From positions 1 through 28,501 of the forward strand of contig DEBC01000003.1 in NCBI GenBank assembly GCA_002348365.1: a stretch of DNA of 28,501 nucleotides. The letters run 5' to 3'. The notes beneath the pieces are model-generated. The model was not told where the DNA came from, did no database searches, and saw nothing but the letters and a program-made list of their open reading frames with translations. The translations under genes and the position numbers were made by a program. This stretch comes from Alphaproteobacteria bacterium UBA2966. GTDB lineage: Bacteria; Pseudomonadota; Alphaproteobacteria; UBA2966. This document shows positions 15,747 to 23,268 of this stretch, piece after piece; position 1 is the stretch's first letter; every line of letters starts with the position of its first letter.

Positions 15747-16241
15747 CTAATCGACCCGGATCGAGACGATGGCCTGGTTCAGATCCACCGGCTCGGCGTT
15801 CTCGACGAAGAATCTGTCGACGATCCCTGAAGTACCCGCAGGGATCGAATTGAACAGCTTCATGATTTCAACCAGGCACACGGTGTCGTCCGGGCCCACC
15901 CGATCACCGGCATCGCAAAACGGTGGCTCTCCTGGCGCCGGCGCACGATAGAATGTGCCTTTCATGGGCGAGCGAACGACCACCACTCCCTCTTCCTCTG
16001 CGACAGCGACCGACGCTGTATCTGAGGAAGGGTCTGCCTGCGCTTCTGCCGGCGCGCTAACTTCCGCCGCTGCGGGCTTCTGTTCGCTTGGCGCGACAGC
16101 TTCTGGTGTTTGGGGGATCCCCGCCGCACTGCCTTTTCGGGCCGTAAGCCGCAGGCCTCCCGATTCCATATTGATGGCCAGATTATCCGACTCTTCGAGC
16201 AGCTTGAGGACTTGCAGGAGTGCCTTGTCAGAAATAGTCAT
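15747..16241 (-). CDS. Biotin carboxyl carrier protein (AccB-like)
   Basis: A 164-residue carrier. Residues 1-35 form the AccB-type N-terminal helix and beta segment (LLQVLKLLEESDNLAINMESGGLRL in two parts). An Ala/Pro/Glu-rich flexible linker covers about 38-85. The biotinyl domain runs about 87-164, with SPMKGTFYRAPAPG, DTVCLVEIMKLFN and the usual VDRFFVENAEPVDLNQ end. The biotinylated Lys is 128 in EIMK; standard AccB has EAMK. It carries carboxybiotin between a biotin carboxylase and a carboxyltransferase. As first gene of the operon with two OadA-like proteins it probably serves them, not acetyl-CoA carboxylase. AAAGAAAG lies just upstream of the ATG as a possible RBS. Confidence 0.9.
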   Translation of the reverse strand: MTISDKALLQVLKLLEESDNLAINMESGGLRLTARKGSAAGIPQTPEAVAPSEQKPAAAEVSAPAEAQADPSSDTASVAVAEEEGVVVVRSPMKGTFYRAPAPGEPPFCDAGDRVGPDDTVCLVEIMKLFNSIPAGTSGIVDRFFVENAEPVDLNQAIVSIRVD

Positions 16242-16351
16242 GCTTTCTTTCGATTTCGCATTGGTGTGCCCTTTGGGCGCGCCTACTTATCACGAACTCG
16301 GCGGTCACCCAAGCCGTGCGAGGTCAAAACAGCCTCACCTTCTAGATTTGA

Positions 16352-16736
16352 CTATTCACCGCGAAGCGTCGATTTCCTGATGCGCTTGGTCAAAAGGCGC
16401 AGGAGGGCGTTGGTCAGAAGGTCTGACTTCGCCAGGCTCTCATTGATTTCCGTTTGCGTGAAGACCGCACATTCGACATCGTCTTCCGCAATCACACGGG
16501 CCGATCGAGGCTCATCGTCCGCCAGCGCCATCTCACCGAAGAAATCGCCACGTGACAAAGTGCTGAGAACGACGTCCATGGTGCCCTTCTGGGCAACGAT
16601 GTTCACCTGTCCCGAGCGGATGAGGTAGGCGAAATCCGGCTGATCGCCCTTTTATAAAGATGACCGACCCTTTTTCAAATGTCTTGGTCGGAAGACCTTC
16701 CATCTCAGACATGTCTATGATGTCCCGCTCGCCCAT
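16352..16736 (-). pseudogene. Cyclic-nucleotide-binding domain protein, frameshifted
   Basis: Two overlapping frames together give one cNMP-binding domain of about 127 residues. The first (from ATG 16736) reads MGERDIIDMSEMEGLP and FEKGSVIFIKG; the second continues GDQPDFAYLIRSGQVNIV, then SRGDFFGEMALADDEPRSARV, which is the phosphate-binding cassette (GEMAL...RSA). The frames meet at an AAAAGGG run (about 16646-16654), where one surplus base explains the shift, so a sequencing or homopolymer slip error is plausible. There is no DNA-binding domain. A similar intact stand-alone domain is encoded at 18582-18971. If the shift is real, only a truncated, inactive peptide is made. Confidence 0.8.
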
Positions 16737-16824
16737 ATTGCAGACGATAAACCGCTATCTGTAACCCGTCCAGATTGGTAGGTGTAAGGTCACATGAGGA
16801 GATATCGACGTTGAACCGGAAGAC

Positions 16825-17229
16825 TCAACTCGCAAACGCTTCGTCCGCACGACCATACTTGTGAAGCAGCGCTCGGTGATCACGAATGTCGGACTGGTAC
16901 TTGCGGTAGCGAAGGATGCACCGGCTTCCCTCCGCGGCCGCTAGCATCGAGAAGAAAAGAACAAACACTGACAAGATTCCGACAAGCACTTGCGGAAGTG
17001 ACCAGCGTAACGATTCGGTCCCAACGGCACTTGGCGGACATTCGACCGAATCCGCGGGCACGAGCCCATCGCGAACGACCTGTTCCAGTGTCGCCCCGCC
17101 TTCGAGGACCACGCATTTCTCGGCGCCATTGAACCACTGGGGACCGTAAGCGACCAACACGGCCAGCCAGATCATCCCAAGGAACAGTACCGAGATATGT
17201 CGAGCGATGCGGCGCTTCGTAGCAGCCAC
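16825..17229 (-). CDS. Hypothetical two-pass membrane protein
   Basis: This 134-residue protein starts at GTG 17229, directly abutting the TAG of the upstream small ORF. It has two strong membrane segments, about residues 11-28 (ISVLFLGMIWLAVLVAYG) and about 76-97 (LPQVLVGILSVFVLFFSML). The loop between them has two Cys (about 39 and 64) that could form a disulfide if periplasmic. A basic N-terminus (AATKRRIARH) and a charged C-terminus (RYRKYQSDIRDHRALLHKYGRADE) suggest both ends are cytoplasmic. I do not recognise a family. It probably forms an operon with the 96-residue ORF upstream. Confidence 0.65.
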   Translation of the reverse strand: MAATKRRIARHISVLFLGMIWLAVLVAYGPQWFNGAEKCVVLEGGATLEQVVRDGLVPADSVECPPSAVGTESLRWSLPQVLVGILSVFVLFFSMLAAAEGSRCILRYRKYQSDIRDHRALLHKYGRADEAFAS

Positions 17230-17520
17230 CTACTCGTGGAGCCAGGTCTCATGCTGCTCCGAATAAACCAGCCTCAGCGTTTCGTCGGTAACAACGGAGC
17301 CAGTCATCACAATCCTCGCGAACCGAGCTATGCCACCATATGTGGGTGGTGATTTCCCCATAACAATAGCGCATTGACCTGCAACGAGCTCTGTTCGGCA
17401 CGGTGAAATCAACTTATCCATTTGTTTTATGTGAGAAAACTTCTTGCACAATATTTCCAGCCAGTGGTCCCTTCCAACTTGAGTTCGAAGGCTTTCTCTT
17501 CGCACACTGCGACGCATCAC
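17230..17520 (-). CDS. Small hypothetical protein
   Basis: An ORF of up to 96 residues ending directly against the start of the two-pass membrane protein gene, which favours a real coupled pair. The most conserved-looking part is the C-terminal two thirds, with CRTELVAGQCAIVMGKSPP, GGIARFARIVMTG and DETLRLVYSEQHETWLHE. The true start is uncertain: ATG 17520 gives an Arg-rich leader, and an internal ATG in the MDKLISP segment is an alternative; neither has a convincing RBS. No family is recognised and no signal peptide or membrane segment is seen. Confidence 0.45.
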   Translation of the reverse strand: MMRRSVRRESLRTQVGRDHWLEILCKKFSHIKQMDKLISPCRTELVAGQCAIVMGKSPPTYGGIARFARIVMTGSVVTDETLRLVYSEQHETWLHE

Positions 17521-17600
17521 GGACGCCTTGAATTTGCAATAAACGGTCCGATGACGGCATATTCGCCCGAACGGAAGAACGGGCTTAGAGGTATGTACTG

Positions 17601-18539
17601 ATGTCAGTCACAGGCGAATCCGATACGTCGACGCGCTCGCGCAAGTCCAAGAAGCCAGCGTCCAAACCAAGCCGCGCAACCAAATCCGATATTTCGATAT
17701 CCAAAGCATCTCAGGCACTTGGAGCACTCGTGACGGATATCGATTTGTCCAAGGACTTCTCGGACTCGGAAATCGCGACTCTGCGAGACGCATTCAACAC
17801 ACATGGCTTATTGCTGTTTCGCGATCAGGACATTTCGCCCGAGGCACACGTGGCATTCAGCAAACGCTTTGGTGAACTCGAACACCATGTTCTCAACGAT
17901 GCCCTGCTGGAAGGCCTGCCAGAGATCTACATTCTCTCGAACCTGAAGAAGAATGGAAAACGTGTCGGCCGCGCCGGCGCGGGCCACTACTGGCATTCAG
18001 ATCTTTCATACATGGCCCATCCCTCATTGGGGTCCCTTCTTCGCTCCATTGAAGTCCCGGAAGTCGGGGGTGACACGATGTTCGCCAACCTCGCGGTGGC
18101 GTACGACGCGTTGTCCAAACCCATGAAGGAATTCCTGGAAGGTCTCGAAGCCGAGCACAGCTTCGCGAACGTTCAGAAGCGGGTGGTAAGTCTCGGCTTG
18201 AACAAGCCACTCACTCCCGAACAGTTGGCGCAGACACCATCCGTCGTGCATCCACTGGTGCGCGAACATCCCGAGACCGGTCGGAAATCCCTGTTTCTCA
18301 GCCCGGGTTTCACGACTGGAATCGTTGGGATGACCAATGAAGAGAGCGCGGCAATTCTAGAGTTCCTGGCCGACCATGCATCTCAGCCACGGTTCGTGTA
18401 TCGCCACGCCTGGAAGCCGAACGACGTCGTGTTCTGGGATAACCGAACCCTGATGCATTACGCCATCAATGACTACGACTACGAAAACGACCGTCGTCAT
18501 ATGCATCGCACCACCATTCGGGGCGAGCGCGCGCACTGA
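17601..18539 (+). CDS. TauD/TfdA-family Fe(II)/2-oxoglutarate dioxygenase
   Basis: A 312-residue enzyme starting at ATG 17601, about 10 nt after AGAGG. After a basic, Ser/Lys-rich N-terminal tail (about 1-30) comes the TauD fold: GALVTDIDLSKDFSD, a HGLLLFRDQDISPE segment, the facial-triad HxD at His132 and Asp134 (HYWHSDLSY), VGGDTMFAN, and the distal His286 (DNRTLMHYA). Arg303 (HRTTIRG) is the probable 2-oxoglutarate-binding residue. The family hydroxylates taurine, 2,4-D, alkyl sulfates or carnitine-type substrates; this sequence does not show which. If it were a sulfonate dioxygenase it would release sulfite, the co-substrate of ComA-like enzymes, but that link is speculative. It is transcribed alone, between genes on the other strand. 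Confidence 0.9.
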   Translation: MSVTGESDTSTRSRKSKKPASKPSRATKSDISISKASQALGALVTDIDLSKDFSDSEIATLRDAFNTHGLLLFRDQDISPEAHVAFSKRFGELEHHVLNDALLEGLPEIYILSNLKKNGKRVGRAGAGHYWHSDLSYMAHPSLGSLLRSIEVPEVGGDTMFANLAVAYDALSKPMKEFLEGLEAEHSFANVQKRVVSLGLNKPLTPEQLAQTPSVVHPLVREHPETGRKSLFLSPGFTTGIVGMTNEESAAILEFLADHASQPRFVYRHAWKPNDVVFWDNRTLMHYAINDYDYENDRRHMHRTTIRGERAH

Positions 18540-18581
18540 ATTGCTCGGCAGCATTCTACCCGTGAAATACAAGCGGCGCAG

Positions 18582-18971
18582 CTAGTTCAGCCGATCACTG
18601 ACAGATCGCAGCGCTTGGACCAGCACCTGCAAGAGATCGCGCACAAACGGGTCGGCACCCTCGACCTTTTTTCGGAACAGGTCCTCCGGTACGACGACGC
18701 ACACCGTATCCCGCAACGCTCGGGCACTTGCCATGCGAGGTTCTTCGTCGATGGGCGCCATTTCACCGAATATCTCACCGGCACCGATGTAGCCGATGAC
18801 GCATTCACCCGTCGGACTGACCTTGCTGATCTCCACCAGGCCTGAATGTACGATGTAGGCCTTGTGGCCTGGCCTGCCTTCTCTGAAAATTTCCGCGCCG
18901 GCTTTGAATTTCTCGTAATCCAATCCCGGCAGATTATCGACGTGCCGGTCGTGTATTGCCACAGGGGTCAT
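18582..18971 (-). CDS. Stand-alone cyclic-nucleotide-binding domain protein
   Basis: A 129-residue protein consisting of one cNMP-binding domain: YEKFKAGAEIFREGRPGHKAYIV in two strands, SGLVEISKVSPTGE, then the phosphate-binding cassette GEIFGEMAPIDEEPRMASARA. The last part of that cassette has Arg at the usual nucleotide-phosphate contact, followed by a C-terminal helix (RDLLQVLVQALRSVSDRLN). The start ATG 18971 has GGAG about 8 nt upstream. It lacks the helix-turn-helix of CRP/FNR regulators, so it is more likely a sensory partner or regulatory subunit than a transcription factor. A frameshifted relative lies 2 kb away at 16352-16736. It is convergent with the dioxygenase gene. Confidence 0.87.
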   Translation of the reverse strand: MTPVAIHDRHVDNLPGLDYEKFKAGAEIFREGRPGHKAYIVHSGLVEISKVSPTGECVIGYIGAGEIFGEMAPIDEEPRMASARALRDTVCVVVPEDLFRKKVEGADPFVRDLLQVLVQALRSVSDRLN

Positions 18972-19311
18972 ACCTGGACTCCATTTTCTGGCGGCACCTC
19001 CACCCCACTCCGGGCGCCAGCGATTTCACCACCTTGGACGCGCTTGATTAAGAAAGGCCTGCCACACGAAGATAGGCGAGAGTGTTTCGACTGCACCCCT
19101 CCGGGCACAGTTCTCCGCTTGCCGAAAGCTGTGGACTTGTAGCGACGCGTCTCAATCAACCTTCCATGCCCATGGCCCCATGCTCCCTGGCAATCCGGAG
19201 CCTCGGACGGTTGTGCGCATCGCCGACGCAACCGAATAGGTAAGTGCAGATGCGGCGAAATTCAACACCGAAGGTCCTGCGTCTGCACCCGCAAATCGTG
19301 ATCTTGTGGGC
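18972..19311. other. Intergenic region without a recognisable gene
   Basis: About 340 bp lie between the divergent cNMP-domain gene and mmcB. Small ORFs are present, but their compositions (Arg/Pro/Ser-rich) look like shadows. I see no tRNA, repeat or clear operator. Promoters for both flanking genes should be here. Confidence 0.5.
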
Positions 19312-19737
19312 ATGGAGTCGCAAGCGGAACAACTGGCCCGCGGCGTACTGCGGTAGTTCGCGGAGCACGGCCACACCGGCATCAGGGAGTATACTCTCCC
19401 CAATGGTCGCCGCGCGGATGTGGTCACACTCGATCGTGAGGGAGGCCTGTCCATCACCGAGATAAAGTGCTCGGTCGCCGACTTCAGGTCAGACGGTAAA
19501 TGGCCTGAATATCTTGAATGGCGCGATAGCTTTTACTTCGCTGTGCCAGAGCAGTTTCCCCATGAGCTGTTGCCGTCAGAGCACGGCTTGATCATCGCTG
19601 ACTCTTATGGCGGTGACATCTTGCGGCCCGCCGATGTGAACAAGCTGAATGCGAATCGCCGGAAATCACTGACCCTGCGCTACGCTCGTCATGCTGCGGC
19701 GAGGCTTCGGTCGCTGAATGATCCCGACCACGGATAA
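19312..19737 (+). pseudogene. mmcB: MmcB-family DNA repair nuclease with an early in-frame TAG
   Basis: The continuous frame from ATG 19312 encodes MESQAEQLARGVLR, then TAG (19354-19356, codon 15), then FAEHGHTGIREYTLPNGRRADVV, followed by ITEIKCSVADFRSDGKWPEY, FYFAVPEQFPHELLP, HGLIIADSYGGDILRP and a C-terminal RYARHAAARL. This is the alphaproteobacterial MmcB family, a PD-(D/E)xK-type nuclease fold (D in RRADV, E-x-K in ITEIK) linked to DNA-damage repair and mutagenesis. The TAG falls where Gln or a similar residue is expected (CAG to TAG is one transition). Translation could restart at GTG 19420, but that would lose the catalytic Asp region. It is 15 bp before the Gfo/Idh/MocA gene. It is either a recent nonsense mutation or a sequence error. 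Confidence 0.8.
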
Positions 19738-19752
19738 TGGAGGCATGCACGC

Positions 19753-20802
19753 ATGACCGCACGATTTGGTGTCATAGGGTTTGGGGCATGGGGCAGCTGC
19801 TACGCCGGTGCGATCGTGAAATGTGGTGGCGCCAAACTTACGGCCATCGCCGGTAACACGCCGGAAAGCCTCGGCCGGGCTGCGGAAAAGCATCCCGATG
19901 TGGCACTGACGGCCGACTACCGTGAGCTTCTCGCCCGCGATGACGTGGACATCGTTTCGGTTGTCGTACCCAACGCTCTACACGAGGAAATGGCCGTCGC
20001 TGCTTTCGACGCGGGCAAACACGTACTCCTGGAAAAGCCCATGGCGAACTCCGTCTCCACCTGTGATCGCATACTCGACGCCGCTCGGGACTCCGGCCGT
20101 CTCCTGTGCATCGCTCACGAGCTGCGCCTCTCCAGCCAATGGGGGCGCATCAAGTCCCTGGTGAGCGAGGGCCGGCTGGGAGACCCCATGTACCTGACTA
20201 TCGAATTGTGGCGTCGCCCTTATCGCAGCGGCAGAGATGGCTGGCGCTACGACTCTGATCTTGTTGGCTCGTGGATGCTGGAGGAGATCATCCACTTCGT
20301 CGACCTGGCAGCCTGGTACTTCGAAGACCTGGGTGAACCGGCGTCGATATCGGCCGCCGGCAACAGCAAGGGACGGGATGCCGGTCTCTACGACAACTTT
20401 TCGCTCACCCTTCGATGGCCCGGCGGACAATACGCGGTGATCAGCCAGAAAGTGGCCGGGTTCGACAACGATATGACGGCGGGCCTTGTCGGCACCGCCG
20501 GTGCCGTCCGCGCCCAATGGTCTGTAGCAATGAATCGCAGCGACACCCCGAGCGCGTCGATGCGCCTGATCGAAGACCTGACAGGGGAAGAGCGATTCGA
20601 CATCAGCGAGCCTCAGGAAATTGTCCTCGAACGCCCCTCCGGCGAGATCTTCGAACTGGATACACTGATTTCGCACACCGTCGAGAGCATTGAGAGTGGC
20701 GTACCGTTGGTCTCAGGGGAGGAAGGACGCCGCGCTGTTGCGATCTGCCGCGCTGCCGAGATGGCCATGAACGCGGGGCGGGAGGTCGACCTCGATCTTT
20801 AG
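19753..20802 (+). CDS. Gfo/Idh/MocA-family NAD(P)-dependent oxidoreductase
   Basis: A 349-residue protein with the N-terminal Rossmann motif GFGAWG (9-14) and the family signature Glu94-Lys95-Pro96 in HVLLEKPMANS, where Lys is catalytic. The C-terminal alpha/beta domain contains GSWMLEEIIHFVDLAAWYF, whose His occupies the usual active-site position. GGAGG lies about 8 nt before ATG 19753. Family members oxidise or reduce sugars, inositols and related polyols, or act on other small hydroxy compounds; the substrate here is unknown. It is probably co-transcribed with mmcB, which seems a chance pairing, and is convergent with the MFS gene, with only 17 bp between the two stops. Confidence 0.88.
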   Translation: MTARFGVIGFGAWGSCYAGAIVKCGGAKLTAIAGNTPESLGRAAEKHPDVALTADYRELLARDDVDIVSVVVPNALHEEMAVAAFDAGKHVLLEKPMANSVSTCDRILDAARDSGRLLCIAHELRLSSQWGRIKSLVSEGRLGDPMYLTIELWRRPYRSGRDGWRYDSDLVGSWMLEEIIHFVDLAAWYFEDLGEPASISAAGNSKGRDAGLYDNFSLTLRWPGGQYAVISQKVAGFDNDMTAGLVGTAGAVRAQWSVAMNRSDTPSASMRLIEDLTGEERFDISEPQEIVLERPSGEIFELDTLISHTVESIESGVPLVSGEEGRRAVAICRAAEMAMNAGREVDLDL

Positions 20803-20822
20803 AGCCCCGATACCAAGCTCTA
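20800..20822. terminator. Weak inverted repeat spanning two convergent stops
   Basis: TAGAGC (20800-20805) and GCTCTA (20817-20822) form a 6-bp stem with an 11-nt loop between the convergent oxidoreductase and MFS genes and include both stop codons. It is short and without T-runs, so it is a weak candidate only. Confidence 0.25.
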
Positions 20823-22346
20823 CCGCCGCACGCCTGTCTCACCTCCCGTCTGGACCAGGAGCACCAAGGGAATGACGGCGCAGGCCAGGATATTGAAGAG
20901 ATGGAAGGCGTTGATGTAGCCGATCATCGCGGCCTGACGCTGCATCTCGCCCGACAATCCCAGCAACCCGCCCGGATTTTCGATACTCCACGCGCCGACC
21001 AGACCAGGGTTTCGCAGGAGCTCACTGAACGTGCTGGCGAACTCTGTCAGGCCGGCGTAGCTGGCGTTGCCCGACGTGACCACCAGTGTGACGCTCACCG
21101 AGATAAAGATGGCGCTACCCATGTTACGCAAGAGATGGAACATGGCGGAACCTTCGGCGAAGTCACGGCTTGAGAGTGCCGAGAATGCGATGATGGTCAT
21201 CGGTACGTAGATGATGCCGGTGCCGAACCCTTGAATGGCGTTGGTCCAGATCACATCCCACAACGTCAGGTTCATGTCGAGACTGGCCATCCATAGCCCG
21301 CCCAACAGCTGACAGAGGAAGCCCATGGTGATCGTCAGCCGGGTACTGAAATGGGTGAGCTGCACGACGACCAGGAACGAGAACCAGTTGCCGACCGCGC
21401 GGGCGGATAGCAGGACACCGATGACTGATTCCGGAAAGTCCCGCAAATCCTGCAGCAATGTGGGGTAAAGGACCATCGGCGTCAGGTAGAGCGCACCGAA
21501 GATGAAGGCGAAGATCAAGCCGAGGCTGAAGTTGCGGTTGCGCAGTATCCGCAGATTGAGAAACGGCCGCTGGGCCGTGAGACTGTGGACGAGGAAGATG
21601 TAGAACGCGAGCGCCGCGACGACGGCCTCGATGATGATCTCGGTCGATTCGAACCAGTCGAGTCGGAGCCCGCGATCGAGCATCAGCTGGAAGGTACCGA
21701 TAGCGATGATTAGCGACAGAAAGCCGGTCCAGTCCATGTGCTCCGTGCGGCCGCGCCAGCCTTCGGTGAGAAAGATCTGGCAACCGGTCCAGGCCAGAAT
21801 GCCGATGGGCGTGACCAGGTAGAACGCCCAACGCCAATCGATCAGCTCGCCGACGTAGCCGCCGAATATGGCACCCGTGAAAGGGCCACTCACCGCGACC
21901 AGGCCCCAGAGCATGGTTACCAGCGCATGGTTCCGCCGCGGGTACACGTCGAGGATAATGGCCTGAACCAGGGGCATCAGCGGCGCCCCGAACAGCCCCT
22001 GCGCGATGCGCCAGACGACGAGTTCGGTCAGGCTGTCAGAGGCCCCACAGAGCACGGTCGAGATGACGAAACACACGATGGTGCCGGTCAAGAAACGTTT
22101 GCGCCCGATCAGTCCGGCGACCCATCCGGAAAGCGGCGTGGCTACGGCCACAGCCACAAGATGGAATGTCACCACCCAGGCGATTTGGTCCTGGGTCGCG
22201 GATAAGGAACCCTGGATCTGCGGCAGCAACACATTGGCCATGGTCAGCGCCATGCCATAGATCAGTGTGCTCACTGACAGCGACACGAGGAGCATCACCT
22301 GCCGGAACAGCGGGAGGGATTCGGATTCGCTGGGGATTGCGGTCAT
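20820..22346 (-). CDS. MFS transporter, DHA2 (EmrB/QacA) type
   Basis: A 508-residue integral membrane protein with about 14 predicted transmembrane segments, the DHA2 number. Motif A is GWVAGLIGRKRF (74-85, between segments 2 and 3), and antiporter motif C is GPFTGAIFGG (154-163) in segment 5. WRWAFYLVTPIGI and the C-terminal LLRNMGSAIFISV are typical of EmrB relatives. It probably exports drugs or organic compounds by proton exchange. No EmrA-like membrane fusion partner or TetR/MarR regulator is adjacent. A 7-bp GC-rich hairpin lies in the 5' leader. The RBS is weak. Confidence 0.9.
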   Translation of the reverse strand: MTAIPSESESLPLFRQVMLLVSLSVSTLIYGMALTMANVLLPQIQGSLSATQDQIAWVVTFHLVAVAVATPLSGWVAGLIGRKRFLTGTIVCFVISTVLCGASDSLTELVVWRIAQGLFGAPLMPLVQAIILDVYPRRNHALVTMLWGLVAVSGPFTGAIFGGYVGELIDWRWAFYLVTPIGILAWTGCQIFLTEGWRGRTEHMDWTGFLSLIIAIGTFQLMLDRGLRLDWFESTEIIIEAVVAALAFYIFLVHSLTAQRPFLNLRILRNRNFSLGLIFAFIFGALYLTPMVLYPTLLQDLRDFPESVIGVLLSARAVGNWFSFLVVVQLTHFSTRLTITMGFLCQLLGGLWMASLDMNLTLWDVIWTNAIQGFGTGIIYVPMTIIAFSALSSRDFAEGSAMFHLLRNMGSAIFISVSVTLVVTSGNASYAGLTEFASTFSELLRNPGLVGAWSIENPGGLLGLSGEMQRQAAMIGYINAFHLFNILACAVIPLVLLVQTGGETGVRR

Positions 22347-22368
22347 TGACTGGGCCAGGTGAAGGCGC

Positions 22369-22387
22369 GGCCCCGAATGGCGGGGCC
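22369..22387 (-). promoter_or_regulatory. GC-rich hairpin in the MFS gene leader
   Basis: GGCCCCG-AATGG-CGGGGCC forms a perfect 7-bp stem with a 5-nt loop, 23 nt upstream of the MFS start codon. It could affect translation or transcript stability. It has no T-run, so it is not a typical terminator. Confidence 0.4.
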
Positions 22388-22512
22388 CATGATCCTAGCC
22401 TAGAGACCCGACGCATGAGGTGGTAGGGCGGCCCATGAACGAAGGATTCATCCTTTTGCCGTATCTAATGAAGATGGTTCACGCCTGTCATTTGAGGGAG
22501 TGACGATCAGCT

Positions 22513-22785
22513 ATGGCAAAGTTTGGATTAGTCCTGGCAATCACCATGGTGGTGCCGCTCTTTGAATTGTCTTCCAACTCCGTGCTGAGTGGCGCGCCCG
22601 AACAGATGACCGAAGGGCTCAGCAGCCAAAGCTCTATTGAGGATCGCGATGCGAACGCGCTCATTTTGAGTGATTCGGACCTCGAAACCGGTCTCGAGCC
22701 GGCAAGCGGTGGCGATGGGCTCGAACTCACCACCAATCCACACTGGATGACGGCGGATCCAGTTTCCAGCGCTTCTGACAAATAG
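22513..22785 (+). CDS. Small putative secreted protein
   Basis: A 90-residue ORF with a hydrophobic N-terminus (MAKFGLVLAITMVVPLFEL) resembling a signal peptide or anchor, followed by an acidic Ser/Asp-rich region (SSQSSIEDRDANALILSDSD, then GLEPASGGDGLEL). GGGAG lies 12 nt before ATG 22513, a little far. No family is recognised. It lies head-to-head with the MFS gene and partly opposite the degraded tail of the GMC oxidoreductase remnant, so it may be a chance ORF in decaying DNA. The signal-like start argues for a real gene. Confidence 0.4.
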   Translation: MAKFGLVLAITMVVPLFELSSNSVLSGAPEQMTEGLSSQSSIEDRDANALILSDSDLETGLEPASGGDGLELTTNPHWMTADPVSSASDK

Positions 22786-22789
22786 CCCG

Positions 22790-23262
22790 AACGAATACCG
22801 GCCCCGGCGCCAGCACAGGCAATCTCTCCAATTCCCGCTTCGCACGCCCACGATCGCGCGGTCCTGCTCCTCTCGACAACGGCTGACCACCCTGATCTGA
22901 TCGGGTTGACGCCACTCGCCGCCCGTTGCATGAAACGTATTGGCACCGAAGGCGTAGTCCTCCGACTTGAGGAAATACGGCAGCACGTCCTGCCACCCCC
23001 ACCCCGTGTTGCCACGCTGGCGCCAGCCATCGTAATCCTCGATCTGGCCACGCATGTAGATCATGGCGTTGATCGACGAACAGCCGCCCAGGCCCTTGCC
23101 GCGCGGATACCCGATGGCACGCCCGTTCAGACCGGGATCGGCCTCGGTGACGTAGCGCCAGTCCGTGCGCGGGTTGTTGATGGTGTAGAGGTAGCCGACC
23201 GGGATGTGGATCCAGACGTAATTGTCGGACCCGCCCGCTCCCGCAATAGCAAGTGTCCAGGT
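22790..23262 (-). pseudogene. GMC oxidoreductase (choline dehydrogenase-like) remnant
   Basis: In one minus-strand frame the sequence reads GGSDNYVWIHIPVGYLY, TINNPRTDWRYVTEADPGL, GRAIGYPRGKGLGGCSSINA and MIYMRGQIEDYDGW, a classical early part of a GMC flavoprotein. GYPRGKGLGGCSSINAMIYMRG is the family signature stretch. The FAD-binding GxGxxG region and start are missing: homology begins near 23255, right after the stop of the epimerase gene. Past YFLKSEDYAFG and ATGGEWR the match moves to another frame near 22910 (NPIRSGW, then AGIGEIA) and then fades. The C-terminal two thirds are absent. It is a deletion relic; the missing parts are not elsewhere in the window. The end points are approximate. 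Confidence 0.8.
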
Positions 23263-23268
23263 TTGGGT

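Noticed and set aside
18968..19231. Minus-strand ORF upstream of the cNMP-domain gene
   Set aside because: It is Arg/Gly-rich without family features and overlaps the start and RBS of the cNMP gene in another frame.
19354..19356. TAG as pyrrolysine or suppressed codon in mmcB
   Set aside because: TAG ends several intact genes in the window (racemase, reductase, copper chaperone, BCCP). The expected residue is not catalytic.
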